Part shown: positions 21,398 through 29,355 of the stretch, piece after piece
Layout of the letters: every line of letters starts with the position of its first letter
Position numbering within the stretch: position 1 is the first letter of the stretch
Origin: Luteibacter sp.
GTDB lineage: Bacteria; Pseudomonadota; Gammaproteobacteria; Xanthomonadales; Rhodanobacteraceae
Direction of reading: 5' to 3'
Assembly (NCBI RefSeq): GCF_009912395.1
Contig: NZ_WNDO01000020.1
Location: forward strand, 19,255 to 83,254
Length of the DNA: 64,000 bases
The notes under the pieces: generated by a model
The model's database searches: none
What the model was told of the DNA's origin: nothing
What the model saw: only the letters and a program-made list of their open reading frames with translations
Position numbers and translations under genes: made by a program

Positions 21398-22791
21398 GTA
21401 CCGCCCGTATCGCCTTTGCCGCGCCCGGCCGGCTTGCGCCGGCGCCGACGCTTCCGTGCCGGTGCAGCCGCGGCCACGGTGGCCTCGCTCACCGGCACGC
21501 CACCGCCCAGCGCGGCCGCCAGCATGTCAGGCGGAAGCTGCTGTGCGTGGTTCCACCATTCGCCCAGTTCGCGCATGCGGGGGGACTCGTGGGCGCGCAG
21601 CAGCAGGAAGTCGAACGCCGCGCGGAAACGCGGATGCGACATCAGGCGGAAGACACGCTTGCGATGGATATGCTCGAAACGCGGCTGCAAGGCCCAGATT
21701 TCTTCCATCGTGAGCGTGAAGCGACGCGGAATCGCGACCCGCTGGCACTGCTCGCCCACAACGTGGACAGCGGCCCGCTGCCACGCGTCGTTGTCGTCGA
21801 CGCCCTGCATGATCCAGCCACGCGCCTGGTCACGCACCTCGCCCCACAGGAGTACCGCGTAGAGGAAGGCGGGCGTCACCGACTTGCCCGCCGCGATGCG
21901 GGCATCCGTGTTCGACAGGCCCTGCTCGACCAGCGCCCGCAGGGCGTGATCGCCGCGCTCAAGCGCACGGGCGGTGGCCGGGAACATGAATTTCAGCAGT
22001 CCACAGGCCTCGAGCATCTTGAAGCTCTTCAGCCCATGGCCGGCCAGGAAGAGCTTGAGCGACTCATCGAACAACCGGGCCGGCGAGGCCTCCGTGAGGA
22101 GGTGCCCCAAGGACGCGAACGGCGCCGAGGCGGCCGGGTCGATGGTGAAATCGAGCTTCGCCGCGAGACGCACCGTACGCAGCATGCGCACCGGGTCTTC
22201 GCGGTAGCGCTGCTCCGGATCTCCGATCAGGCGCATGCTGCGGTCTTCGAGATCCTGCATGCCCCCGACGTAGTCGCGGACGCTGAAATCGGAGATGTCG
22301 TAGTACAGCGCGTTCACGCGGAAATCGCGGCGGATCGCGTCTTCCTCGATCGAGCCCCAGATGTTGTCGCGCACGATGCGGCCATCGACGATGTGGCGAT
22401 CGCCACCCTCGCCGTCCTCGCCGGTGCCCCGGAAGGTGGCCACTTCGATGATCTCGGGACCGAACACCACATGGGCGAGACGGAACCGTCGACCGATCAG
22501 GCGGCAGTTGCGGAAGAGACCCTTGACCTGCTCGGGCGTGGCGTTGGTGGCCACGTCGAAGTCCTTGGGATGGCCACCGAGCAGAAGGTCGCGCACGGCG
22601 CCACCGACCAGGTACGCGTCGAAACCGGCTTCATTGAGCCGGTAAAGCACGCGCAACGCGGCCTTGCTGATGTTCTTGCGGGAAATGGAGTGCTGTTCTC
22701 GCGGGACGATACGCGGTACCGGCGGAACGTCGCTCCTGGATACGGGATTCAAGCGGTTGTGGTCCTGGCGGGCGCCAAGGCGTCCGGTCAA
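21394..22791 (-). CDS. pcnB: Poly(A) polymerase I PcnB
   Basis: 465 residues from a TTG at 22791, preceded by GGGAG at 5 nt; another TTG at 22752 is possible and no in-frame ATG exists before the conserved EQHSISRKNISKAALR. PcnB adds 3' poly(A) tails that promote RNA decay. The nucleotidyltransferase core shows YLVGGAVRDLLLGGHPKDFD with the metal Asp pair, then ATNATPEQVKGLFRNCRLIG. The C-terminus ends in a strongly basic tail (ARKRRRRRKPAGRGKG), usual for the PcnB group and distinguishing it from CCA-adding enzymes. First gene of the pcnB-folK-pan cluster. Confidence 0.93.
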   Translation of the reverse strand: MTGRLGARQDHNRLNPVSRSDVPPVPRIVPREQHSISRKNISKAALRVLYRLNEAGFDAYLVGGAVRDLLLGGHPKDFDVATNATPEQVKGLFRNCRLIGRRFRLAHVVFGPEIIEVATFRGTGEDGEGGDRHIVDGRIVRDNIWGSIEEDAIRRDFRVNALYYDISDFSVRDYVGGMQDLEDRSMRLIGDPEQRYREDPVRMLRTVRLAAKLDFTIDPAASAPFASLGHLLTEASPARLFDESLKLFLAGHGLKSFKMLEACGLLKFMFPATARALERGDHALRALVEQGLSNTDARIAAGKSVTPAFLYAVLLWGEVRDQARGWIMQGVDDNDAWQRAAVHVVGEQCQRVAIPRRFTLTMEEIWALQPRFEHIHRKRVFRLMSHPRFRAAFDFLLLRAHESPRMRELGEWWNHAQQLPPDMLAAALGGGVPVSEATVAAAAPARKRRRRRKPAGRGKGDTGGT

Positions 22792-22878
22792 GTGGCTCCC
22801 GACCGGCGGCCCGTGTCAGGTTCGAATGGGTTAAATGTAACGAATTCGCCGCCATCCGACGACCCGGAAAAAAAACCA

Positions 22879-22906
22879 TTGCCGAGCATCGGAAGTTGGG
22901 TATACT
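22879..22906 (+). promoter_or_regulatory. Sigma-70 promoter of tRNA-Glu
   Basis: TTGCCG (22879-22884) and TATACT (22901-22906) with a 16-bp spacer, 28 bp before the tRNA. GC-rich GCGCGC follows the -10, as in stringently controlled tRNA promoters. Confidence 0.75.
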
Positions 22907-22934
22907 AGCGCGCTTCGTACTCTTGGTACGACCC

Positions 22935-23010
22935 GCTCCCTTCGTCTAGTGGTCTAGGACACGGCCCTCTCAAGGCTGGAACACGAGTTCGAACCTCGTA
23001 GGGAGCGCCA
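22935..23010 (+). tRNA. tRNA-Glu (anticodon CUC)
   Basis: 76 nt with encoded CCA. The acceptor arm GCTCCCT pairs with AGGGAGC; the anticodon stem CGGCC/GGCTG encloses the loop CTCTCAA, giving anticodon CTC (22969-22971), which reads GAG. The T arm contains GTTCGAA. The sequence closely follows known bacterial tRNA-Glu (CCTTCGTCTAG in the D arm). It is only 26 nt before the ferredoxin gene, so the two may share a transcript. Confidence 0.97.
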
Positions 23011-23036
23011 CTTTCTTTCGGCGTCGAACCTCTCGC

Positions 23037-23360
23037 ATGACCTTTGTCGTCACCGACAACTGCATCAAGTGCAAGCATACGGATTGCGTAGAGGTTTGCC
23101 CCGTCGATGCCTTCCACGAAGGCCCGAACTTCCTGGTCATCAATCCGGACGAGTGCATCGACTGCACCCTCTGCGAACCTGAATGCCCGATCAACGCCAT
23201 TTATCCGGAAGACGATGTTCCCGGCGGCCAGGAGGTGTTTGTGGCGTTGAACGCCGATCTGGCGAAGGAATGGCCTGTTCTGACGGTGAAGAAGGACAGC
23301 CTCCCCGACGCCAAGGAATGGGAAAACAAGCCAGACAAGCTCCCCCTCCTCGAGCGCTGA
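23037..23360 (+). CDS. fdxA: 7Fe ferredoxin FdxA
   Basis: 107 residues, the size of the Azotobacter FdI family. Cysteines in [14 protein letters not shown] and [13 protein letters not shown] provide ligands for one [3Fe-4S] and one [4Fe-4S] cluster; the extra non-ligand Cys of FdI (after CPVD) is Ala here (CPVDAF). The C-terminal half, with no cysteine, carries [17 protein letters not shown] and [13 protein letters not shown] as in FdxA. A low-potential electron carrier, often linked to oxidative-stress responses. An intrinsic terminator follows. Confidence 0.95.
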   Translation: MTFVVTDNCIKCKHTDCVEVCPVDAFHEGPNFLVINPDECIDCTLCEPECPINAIYPEDDVPGGQEVFVALNADLAKEWPVLTVKKDSLPDAKEWENKPDKLPLLER

Positions 23361-23382
23361 CCACGGCAACCCTATTCAAGAG

Positions 23383-23405
23383 AACGGCCTGACGGCCGTT
23401 TTTTT
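23383..23405 (+). terminator. Intrinsic terminator of fdxA
   Basis: AACGGCC/GGCCGTT stem with 4-nt loop and a run of T beginning within the stem's 3' end, 22 bp after the fdxA stop. Confidence 0.88.
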
Positions 23406-23426
23406 ATGCCTGCCGGAAACGCACGC

Positions 23427-23458
23427 AAAAAAAAACGCCGCCCGGAGGCGGCGTTTTT
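23427..23458 (-). terminator. Intrinsic terminator of the bamC-like gene
   Basis: AACGCCGCC/GGCGGCGTT stem with loop CGGA, flanked by a run of nine A (U-tract on minus) and by TTTTT. It is placed between two convergent genes and may terminate in both directions. Confidence 0.88.
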
Positions 23459-23476
23459 GATTCACGACAAGGTGAA

Positions 23477-24064
23477 TTACTTGGCGCCCAATCGCGACTT
23501 CAGTGCATCAACTACGCGACGCACGCCATCGGCGTCGCCCTGTGCACGAACTTCGCTGCCATTGCCGCTGGCGTTGATGGTGACCACCACGTTGCGGGTC
23601 TTGCCGCCGCCCGACTTGGACGACGACGCACTATCGGCGTCACGGTTCTTGCCGCCACCGAACATCCGGCGGAACAGGCCCGGCTTTTCGGTGGGCATGC
23701 CACCGTTGACCGCCACCTGGTACGTATGGGACGTGTCGTCATGGGCGGTCACGCTACCCAGGTCGCCCACGCTCAGTGCCTCGCCGATGCGGCGATAGGC
23801 GGCGTCGGCGTCATCGGCCAGCACGAAACCGTCGGACACGGGCGCCACGACATCCGCACCGCCGGCACCCGCACCGGAGCCAACGTCCGGAATGACCAGC
23901 GCGGCGCTCGTCGACGGGGTATCGAGGCCCGGCGGGATTTCCAGCGGAGCTTCCTGCTGGGCCCTCTCCCAATCCTTCTTGGAGCGGAACGCGCCGCAAC
24001 CGGAGACGACCAGGACGGACAGGAGCAGTGCCGGGACGACCAGCGCGTACGAGGTTTTCTTCAT
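23477..24064 (-). CDS. bamC: BamC-like outer-membrane assembly lipoprotein
   Basis: 195 residues with a lipoprotein signal (hydrophobic core then VVSGC, lipid Cys23). After it comes LEIPPGLDTPS, the short conserved segment that in BamC follows the lipid anchor and contacts BamD. The rest (DDADAAYRRIGEALSVGD, then NVVVTINASGNGSEVRA) resembles one helix-grip domain, so the protein is much shorter than E. coli BamC (344 residues), probably with one such domain instead of two. It lies 38 bp after dapA, the same order as dapA-bamC in E. coli. Call is by context plus motif. Confidence 0.75.
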   Translation of the reverse strand: MKKTSYALVVPALLLSVLVVSGCGAFRSKKDWERAQQEAPLEIPPGLDTPSTSAALVIPDVGSGAGAGGADVVAPVSDGFVLADDADAAYRRIGEALSVGDLGSVTAHDDTSHTYQVAVNGGMPTEKPGLFRRMFGGGKNRDADSASSSKSGGGKTRNVVVTINASGNGSEVRAQGDADGVRRVVDALKSRLGAK

Positions 24065-24102
24065 GAACGAGAGTTCCGTTGGATCCGTTGAATGGAAAGG
24101 CT

Positions 24103-24996
24103 TCAGGCGGCAGACGCCAATGGTGCCAGAGCCGCGAGCGTTTCGCGCACCTTCGCCAGCGCCGGACCCGCCTCCAGTTCCACCAGGGGCAGGCGCGGTG
24201 CCGCCAGACCCAGTCCCAGCGCGGCCAGGCCGGCCTTGACGGGAATCGGGTTCGGTGCGCAGTTCAGGGCGTCGATCAGAGGGGCCAGACGGGCCGCGGC
24301 AGCCGCCGTGCGCTGGGCGTCACCCGAACGGGCGACGTCGCAGAACTCACGGAAAGGCCCCGGCACGAGGTTGGCCACCACCGAAATGGTGCCCGCGGCG
24401 CCGGCAAGCATGGCCTGGTGGGCCGAACCGTCGTCGCCGCTGAGGTAGACGAAATCCGGGCGCACAAGTTCCGCGATGGCCTTGATTCGCTCCGCATCGC
24501 CCCGGGCTTCCTTGATGCCGACGATGGCTGGATGGTCGCGCAGCACCGCCACCGTCTCCGGCGCGATGTCGCAGCCCGTGCGCGGCGGCACGTTATAGAG
24601 GATCACCGGCAAGCCACCCGCGTCCGCGACGGCCAGGAAATGGCGACGGATGCCCTCCTGGGTGGGGCGGACATAGAACGGGGCCACGACCAGGGCCGCA
24701 TCGGCACCCAGCTCCTTCGCCAGGCGCGTGGTGGCGATGGTCTTGGCCGTGCCCGCCTCGCCCGTGCCGGCGATGACCGGGATGCGTTTATCTACGTGCT
24801 TCACCGCGAAGGCGAGCAGGCGTTTGTACTCGTCGTGCTCGAGGAAGTGTGACTCGCCCGTCGAGCCCGCGACGACCACGGCCTGGGTGCCGCCAGCCAG
24901 CTGCTGGTCGAGCAGTCGGCCGAACGCGTCGAGATCGAGGGAACCGTCGGCGGCGAACGGCGTCGCCAGCGCGGTGATGCTTCCGGAGATATCCAA
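24103..24996 (-). CDS. dapA: 4-hydroxy-tetrahydrodipicolinate synthase DapA
   Basis: 297 residues if started at the TTG at 24996 (DISGSITALATPF follows), which is where family members begin; an ATG at 25029 would add 11 residues with no family similarity and neither start has a strong ribosome site. It condenses pyruvate with aspartate semialdehyde in lysine/DAP synthesis. Motifs: VVVAGSTGESHFLEHDEY, YNVPPRTGCD (proton-relay Tyr), and the Schiff-base Lys in AIVGIKEARGD. Followed by the bamC-like gene. Confidence 0.95.
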   Translation of the reverse strand: MDISGSITALATPFAADGSLDLDAFGRLLDQQLAGGTQAVVVAGSTGESHFLEHDEYKRLLAFAVKHVDKRIPVIAGTGEAGTAKTIATTRLAKELGADAALVVAPFYVRPTQEGIRRHFLAVADAGGLPVILYNVPPRTGCDIAPETVAVLRDHPAIVGIKEARGDAERIKAIAELVRPDFVYLSGDDGSAHQAMLAGAAGTISVVANLVPGPFREFCDVARSGDAQRTAAAAARLAPLIDALNCAPNPIPVKAGLAALGLGLAAPRLPLVELEAGPALAKVRETLAALAPLASAA

Positions 24997-25158
24997 GGTG
25001 AAACCCGTTGAGTAACCAGCGCTTCGCATGTTACCGGGGAGCCCCCTACACGTCCATTCGGCCTCTCCCGACCGTTTTTCCTGCCGAGCTTGCTAGTGCA
25101 GGACACGCCCCGTTAAGCTCGGGCCCGTAGCGACGCCCCGCGCCCCGCGGGTCGCGCC

Positions 25159-25734
25159 ATGGGTAGTGAAGCCTTGAATCGTTCCGCAGCACGCAGCGTC
25201 ACCACCGATAACCAGCTCCTCATCTCGACGCTGTCGCCGGCGCACCGCGCGCCGATCCTCGCGCTGGCCAAGCGCATCGCCGACTCCGGCTGCAACCTCG
25301 CTGACGCCCGTGTCTCCACCATCGGCAACGACACCTCCGTGATGCTGCTGGCCTCCGGCTCGTGGGACGCCGTCGCCAAGCTGGAAACCGCCTTGGGCAA
25401 GCTCGCCCGCGATGAGGACCTGCAGATCGTCCATTACCGGACGGCGCCGCGCGAACCCACCACCCACCTGCTGCCCTACCTGGTCGAGGTGATCGCCGCC
25501 GACCGGCCGGGCATCCTGGTCAAGATCATCGAGTTCTTCTCCCGTCGCGACATCAGCGTGGAGCAGCTCTCGTCGATGCGTTACCAGGCGATGCAGACCG
25601 GCGCCGAGATGTTCCAGGCGCAGATCACCATCGGCATTCCGTCGGAGACCCATATCGCGGCGCTGCGCGACGACTTCCTCGAGCTTTGCGATGGCCTCAA
25701 CCTCGACGCCATCATGGACCCGGTGAAATTCTGA
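25159..25734 (+). CDS. gcvR: GcvR-like ACT-domain regulator
   Basis: 191 residues made of two ACT domains: an N-terminal one (about 20-95, NQLLISTLSPAHRAPILALA) and a C-terminal one (about 105-185, YLVEVIAADRPGILVKIIEF). This is the layout of GcvR, the glycine-cleavage repressor partner that binds GcvA. It precedes bcp by 22 nt and diverges from dapA; in E. coli gcvR and bcp are also adjacent to each other and divergent from dapA, which supports the name. Confidence 0.85.
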   Translation: MGSEALNRSAARSVTTDNQLLISTLSPAHRAPILALAKRIADSGCNLADARVSTIGNDTSVMLLASGSWDAVAKLETALGKLARDEDLQIVHYRTAPREPTTHLLPYLVEVIAADRPGILVKIIEFFSRRDISVEQLSSMRYQAMQTGAEMFQAQITIGIPSETHIAALRDDFLELCDGLNLDAIMDPVKF

Positions 25735-25756
25735 ACGGACACCAAGAAATCTACGC

Positions 25757-26218
25757 ATGATCGGCAAGGGCAAGAAAGTACCAAAACTCGAAGGCACGCT
25801 CGGCGACGGCAGCACCCTGTCGCTGTCCTCCCTCTCCGGCCGCTGGGTCGTGGTGTTCTTCTATCCCAAGGACAGCACCCCGGGCTGCACCAACGAGGCG
25901 AAGGATTTTCGTGACCTCTATGCGCAATTCCAGGCCCGCGGCGCCGAAGTGATCGGCGTCTCCCGCGACTCGGTGCGCTCGCACGCGAATTTCGCGACCA
26001 AGCACGAGCTGCCCTTCCCGCTCGTATCCGACGCCGACGAAGCCTGGTGCCAGGCCTTCGACGTCATCCACGAGAAAGTGCTCTACGGCAAGCGCTACAT
26101 GGGCGTGGTCCGCAGCACCTTCCTCATCGGCCCCGACGGCAAGCTCGCCGCCGAGTGGCGGGGCGTGAAGATCCCCGGCCACGCGCAGGCCGTCCTCGAG
26201 AGTGTTCCCACCGCGTGA
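25757..26218 (+). CDS. bcp: Thiol peroxidase, BCP/PrxQ type
   Basis: 153 residues, standard length. The peroxidatic site is FYPKDSTPGCTNEAKDF with Cys44 and upstream Thr41-Pro42. The only other cysteine is Cys98 (DEAWCQAF), equivalent to the non-essential third Cys of E. coli Bcp; the residue five after Cys44, normally the resolving Cys, is Lys49, and no Cys is present in the alternative helix-3 position. It may thus work as a 1-Cys enzyme or use Cys98. It reduces hydroperoxides with thioredoxin-type donors. Likely co-transcribed with gcvR. Confidence 0.93.
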   Translation: MIGKGKKVPKLEGTLGDGSTLSLSSLSGRWVVVFFYPKDSTPGCTNEAKDFRDLYAQFQARGAEVIGVSRDSVRSHANFATKHELPFPLVSDADEAWCQAFDVIHEKVLYGKRYMGVVRSTFLIGPDGKLAAEWRGVKIPGHAQAVLESVPTA

Positions 26219-26300
26219 CGGATACCGCGTCACGCGGCTCCCTCCCCCGGCCGTCGCCGCGCGGCCGGGTATCGCAACCTCCGCATGAGGTCACTTCCGC

Positions 26301-27683
26301 ATGAACGGAAGCAAGCGCATCTACGCCCTCGATACCAACGTGCTGCTGCACGATCCGACGTCGTTGTTCCGCTTCGAGGAGCACGACGTGTTCATTCCGA
26401 TGACGGTGTTGGAGGAACTCGACGAGAAGAAGAAAGGCGGCTCCGAGGTTTCGCGCAACGGCCGCCAGGTCAGCCGCTTCATCAACGAGCTGATCGAGCG
26501 TGGCGGCAACCTGAAGGACGGACTCGAACTGGCCAATCCGCAGGGCATCAAGCTCAAGCGCGGCGCGGTGGGCAGACTGTTCTTCCAGCAGCGGACGACC
26601 CACGGCAACGGCAAGGCAGACAACCAGATCCTCGCCTCCGTCATCGACCTGCGCGATCAGTTCCCGGACAGGCCGGTGATCCTGGTCACCAAGGACATCA
26701 ACCTGCGCATCAAGGCCTCGATCTTCGGCATCGACGCCGAGGATTACGAGAACGACCGCGCGCTGGACGACTTCGCCCTGCTGTTCACGGGCACGGAGCA
26801 GCTGCCCGAGGATTTCTGGACGAAGCATCCGGAACTGCGCTCCTGGAACGAGCGCGGCCGCACCTATTACGAGATGGATGTCCACGAGGACGAGCCCTGG
26901 TATCCGCACCAGTGCCTGTACATGCCCGGCGAGAACGACGTCGAACTGCGCGTGCTGGAGATCACCGGCGACGAGGATGCGCGTCGGGTAAAGCTGGTGC
27001 TGTTGGACGACCACAGCCATGCCGCGCATGGCGTCTGGGGTATCGCGGCGCGTAATCGGGAGCAGAACTTCGCGCTGAACCTGCTGATGGACCCGGACGT
27101 CGATTTCGTCACCCTGCTCGGCACCGCCGGCACGGGCAAAACCCTGCTGGCCCTCGCGGCCGGCCTGGCCCAGGTGATGGATCAGCAGCGTTATCGCGAG
27201 ATCATCATGACCCGCGCCACGGTGTCCGTGGGCGAGGACATCGGCTTCCTGCCCGGCACGGAGGAAGAAAAGATGACCCCGTGGATGGGCGCGCTCACTG
27301 ACAACCTCGAGGTGCTCGCCAACCCCGAAGAGGGCGGATCCTGGGGGCGCCAGGCCACCAACGACCTGCTCGCTTCACGTGTGAAAATTCGTTCGCTGAA
27401 CTTCATGCGCGGACGCACTTTCCTCAGCCGCTACCTCATCATCGACGAGGCGCAGAACCTGACGCCGAAGCAGATGAAGACGCTGATCACGCGCGCGGGT
27501 CCCGGCACCAAGATCGTTTGCCTGGGCAACGTGGAGCAGATCGACACGCCTTACCTCACCGAGACCACGTCCGGCCTCACCTATGCGGTGGACCGCTTCA
27601 AGATGTGGTCGCATTCGGGGCATATCACGCTGCGGCGCGGTGAACGGTCGAGACTGGCGGATTTCGCTTCCGAGGCGCTGTAA
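26301..27683 (+). CDS. PIN-PhoH family ATPase
   Basis: 460 residues. An N-terminal PIN nuclease-like domain (YALDTNVLLHD, with TVLEELDEKKK, then KADNQILAS and LVTKDINLRIKA) is followed by a PhoH-type P-loop domain: Walker A GTAGTGKTLLALAAG and Walker B RYLIIDEAQNLTPKQMK. This PhoH2/YlaK type is proposed to couple RNA unwinding and cleavage. No phosphate-box is evident upstream, so a link with the phosphate block further on should not be assumed. A ribosome site is not obvious but the ATG is well placed. Confidence 0.88.
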   Translation: MNGSKRIYALDTNVLLHDPTSLFRFEEHDVFIPMTVLEELDEKKKGGSEVSRNGRQVSRFINELIERGGNLKDGLELANPQGIKLKRGAVGRLFFQQRTTHGNGKADNQILASVIDLRDQFPDRPVILVTKDINLRIKASIFGIDAEDYENDRALDDFALLFTGTEQLPEDFWTKHPELRSWNERGRTYYEMDVHEDEPWYPHQCLYMPGENDVELRVLEITGDEDARRVKLVLLDDHSHAAHGVWGIAARNREQNFALNLLMDPDVDFVTLLGTAGTGKTLLALAAGLAQVMDQQRYREIIMTRATVSVGEDIGFLPGTEEEKMTPWMGALTDNLEVLANPEEGGSWGRQATNDLLASRVKIRSLNFMRGRTFLSRYLIIDEAQNLTPKQMKTLITRAGPGTKIVCLGNVEQIDTPYLTETTSGLTYAVDRFKMWSHSGHITLRRGERSRLADFASEAL

Positions 27684-27694
27684 ACAAGCACTAC

Positions 27695-27719
27695 GGCCGC
27701 GGGCATGGAGCTCGCGGCC
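27695..27719 (+). terminator. Weak terminator after phoH-like gene
   Basis: GGCCGCG/CGCGGCC stem with an 11-nt loop then TTCTACT. The poor U-tract makes this tentative. Confidence 0.4.
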
Positions 27720-27743
27720 TTCTACTGACAGGGAGTTTTTTTC

Positions 27744-28034
27744 GTGGAACGGATTCCGTGCGTCTATCTGCTGGTCAGCGGCCGGAACGGCACGCTGTAC
27801 CTCGGCGTTACCAGCGACCTGGTCAAACGGGTCTGGCAGCATCGAGGGAAGTTTGTTGATGGGTTCTCCGCCAGATACGGAGCTAGCCGCCTTGTATGGT
27901 TCGAGACGCATCCGACCATGGAGGCGGCGATCTTGCGGGAAAAACAGCTCAAGGCGTGGAAGCGCGCTTGGAAGCTGGAACTGATCGAAGGTGAAAACCC
28001 GACCTGGAGCGATCTGTACCCTGATCTTTGCTGA
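27744..28034 (+). CDS. GIY-YIG nuclease-domain protein
   Basis: 96 residues, GTG start at 27744 behind GGGAG. A stand-alone GIY-YIG/UvrC-N domain: CVYLLVSGRNGTLYLGVTSD (the two strands with Tyr), KRVWQHR, LVWFETHPTMEAAILREKQL (catalytic Glu region) and KAWKRAWKLELIE. Such small proteins are widespread in proteobacteria and of unknown role, possibly branched-DNA endonucleases. It is directly followed by a 155-bp tandem palindromic repeat block. Confidence 0.85.
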   Translation: MERIPCVYLLVSGRNGTLYLGVTSDLVKRVWQHRGKFVDGFSARYGASRLVWFETHPTMEAAILREKQLKAWKRAWKLELIEGENPTWSDLYPDLC

Positions 28035-28047
28035 CTCGGCGCGGGAG

Positions 28048-28470
28048 TCCCGTCGCTCCAGCGCCCCGGCTCACCAGCAGCGCCTCGACGCCTCATCGAC
28101 CCTTGTGTAGACGGCGCACTCGCGAAAACCTACCGCACCGCACTGGGTCCCTGCTTTCGCAGGGACGACGTGAGGCACCACACGACACCGTCGTTCCAGC
28201 GCACGCTGGAACCCAGCGCCCCGGTTCACCAGCATCGCCTCGACGCCTCATCGGCCATTGTGTAGGCGGCGCACCCGCGAAAACCCACCACATCGCACTG
28301 GGTCCCTGCGTTCGCAGGGACGACGTGAGGCACCACACGACACCGTCGTTCCAGCGCACGCTGGAACCCAGCGCCTCGGTTCACCAGCATCGCCTCGACG
28401 CCTCATCGGCCTTTGTGTAGGCATCGCGCTGGGTCCCTGCTTTTGCAGGGACGACGTGAGGCATCATCGT
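28048..28470. repeat. 155-bp tandem repeat block of palindromes
   Basis: This 470-bp gap before thiD contains about 2.7 direct copies of a 155-bp unit (equivalent points at 28141, 28296 and 28427; the last copy lacks 24 bp). Each unit carries two opposed hairpins, GTCCCTGC-n-GCAGGGAC and GTTCCAGC-n-GCTGGAAC, with CTGGG/CGACG flanks, plus a near-invariant linker with GCCTCGACGCCTCATCG. It looks like an amplified BIME-type pair of the second REP family. I see no gene here. Confidence 0.85.
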
Positions 28471-28504
28471 TGTATCCGTGAATCCCAAACCCCAGAAGCC
28501 GCCC

Positions 28505-29278
28505 ATGTCGACAAAGCCCAACACCCTCACCATCGCAGGCTCCGACTCCGGCGGCGGCGCTGGCATCCAGGCCGACCTGAAGACCTTCCACTCCCTCGGC
28601 ACCCACGGCCTCACGGCGATCACCGCCGTCACGTCGCAGAACACCCGAGGCGTCACAGCGATCCACCCCGTTCCTGTGGCGCATATCCGCAGCCAGATCG
28701 ACGCCGTGTTCGACGACTTCCCCATCGCCACCGTGAAGACCGGCATGCTTGGCAGTGCGGCAGTTACCCGGCTAGTCGCCAGGGAGATAGCCCGGCGCAA
28801 ACCCGCGTGGCTGGTGGTCGATCCGGTGATGGTCTCCACCAGCGGCACCCGCCTGCTCGACGACGACGCGCTTGGCGCGCTGGTCGAGCGGCTCATTCCC
28901 CTGGCCGACGTTTTCACTCCCAACCTGCCCGAGGCGGAGGCTCTGCTCGGGCGCTCTATCGGGAGGGCCGTGGATGAAGCCGGAGCCGACCTCCTCGCCC
29001 TCGGCGCCGCGGGCGTCCTGCTCAAGGGCGGCCATGGCAAGGGCCGGGTGCTGGTGGATCGGTACTACGACGCCAGCGGCGTCATCGAATTCCACCACGA
29101 CCGCCTGCCCCTGGAAGGTCACGGCACGGGCTGCACCCTGGCCTCGGCCGTGGCCGCCGGCCTTGCCAAGGGCAAATCGCCGCACGCCGCTGTCCGCGCG
29201 GCCATCGCATGGCTGGACAAGGCCTTGCGACGCTCCTGGCGCGCCGGTAGCGGCACGGCGCACGTGCTGGGGCACTGA
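28505..29278 (+). CDS. thiD: Hydroxymethylpyrimidine/phosphomethylpyrimidine kinase ThiD
   Basis: 257 residues from ATG at 28505 (MSTKPNTLTIAGSD); a GTG at 28478 is less likely. It phosphorylates HMP and HMP-P for thiamin synthesis. Motifs: IAGSDSGGGAGIQADLKTF, TAVTSQNT, VVDPVMVSTSG, TPNLPEAEALLG, and the ribokinase-like anion hole GHGTGCTLASAVAA. No TPP riboswitch is visible in front of it; only the repeat block. Confidence 0.95.
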   Translation: MSTKPNTLTIAGSDSGGGAGIQADLKTFHSLGTHGLTAITAVTSQNTRGVTAIHPVPVAHIRSQIDAVFDDFPIATVKTGMLGSAAVTRLVAREIARRKPAWLVVDPVMVSTSGTRLLDDDALGALVERLIPLADVFTPNLPEAEALLGRSIGRAVDEAGADLLALGAAGVLLKGGHGKGRVLVDRYYDASGVIEFHHDRLPLEGHGTGCTLASAVAAGLAKGKSPHAAVRAAIAWLDKALRRSWRAGSGTAHVLGH

Positions 29279-29355
29279 GGGCGGAGTATCCTATCGGCGT
29301 TGATACAGGCCGTTTCCGGCCGCACGTATCGCCTGTCTATGCCGAGTCCGATTCC

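Noticed and set aside
26301..27683. PhoH-like gene as a member of the phosphate regulon
   Set aside because: I see no Pho box upstream, and this PIN-fused type has no established phosphate link despite the family name.
28048..28470. CRISPR array
   Set aside because: Only about 2.7 copies of a long 155-bp unit, each internally palindromic, with no short repeat/spacer alternation and no cas genes nearby.
28478..28505. TPP riboswitch upstream of thiD
   Set aside because: The upstream sequence is the palindromic repeat block; no conserved thi-box (CUGAGA core) is seen.
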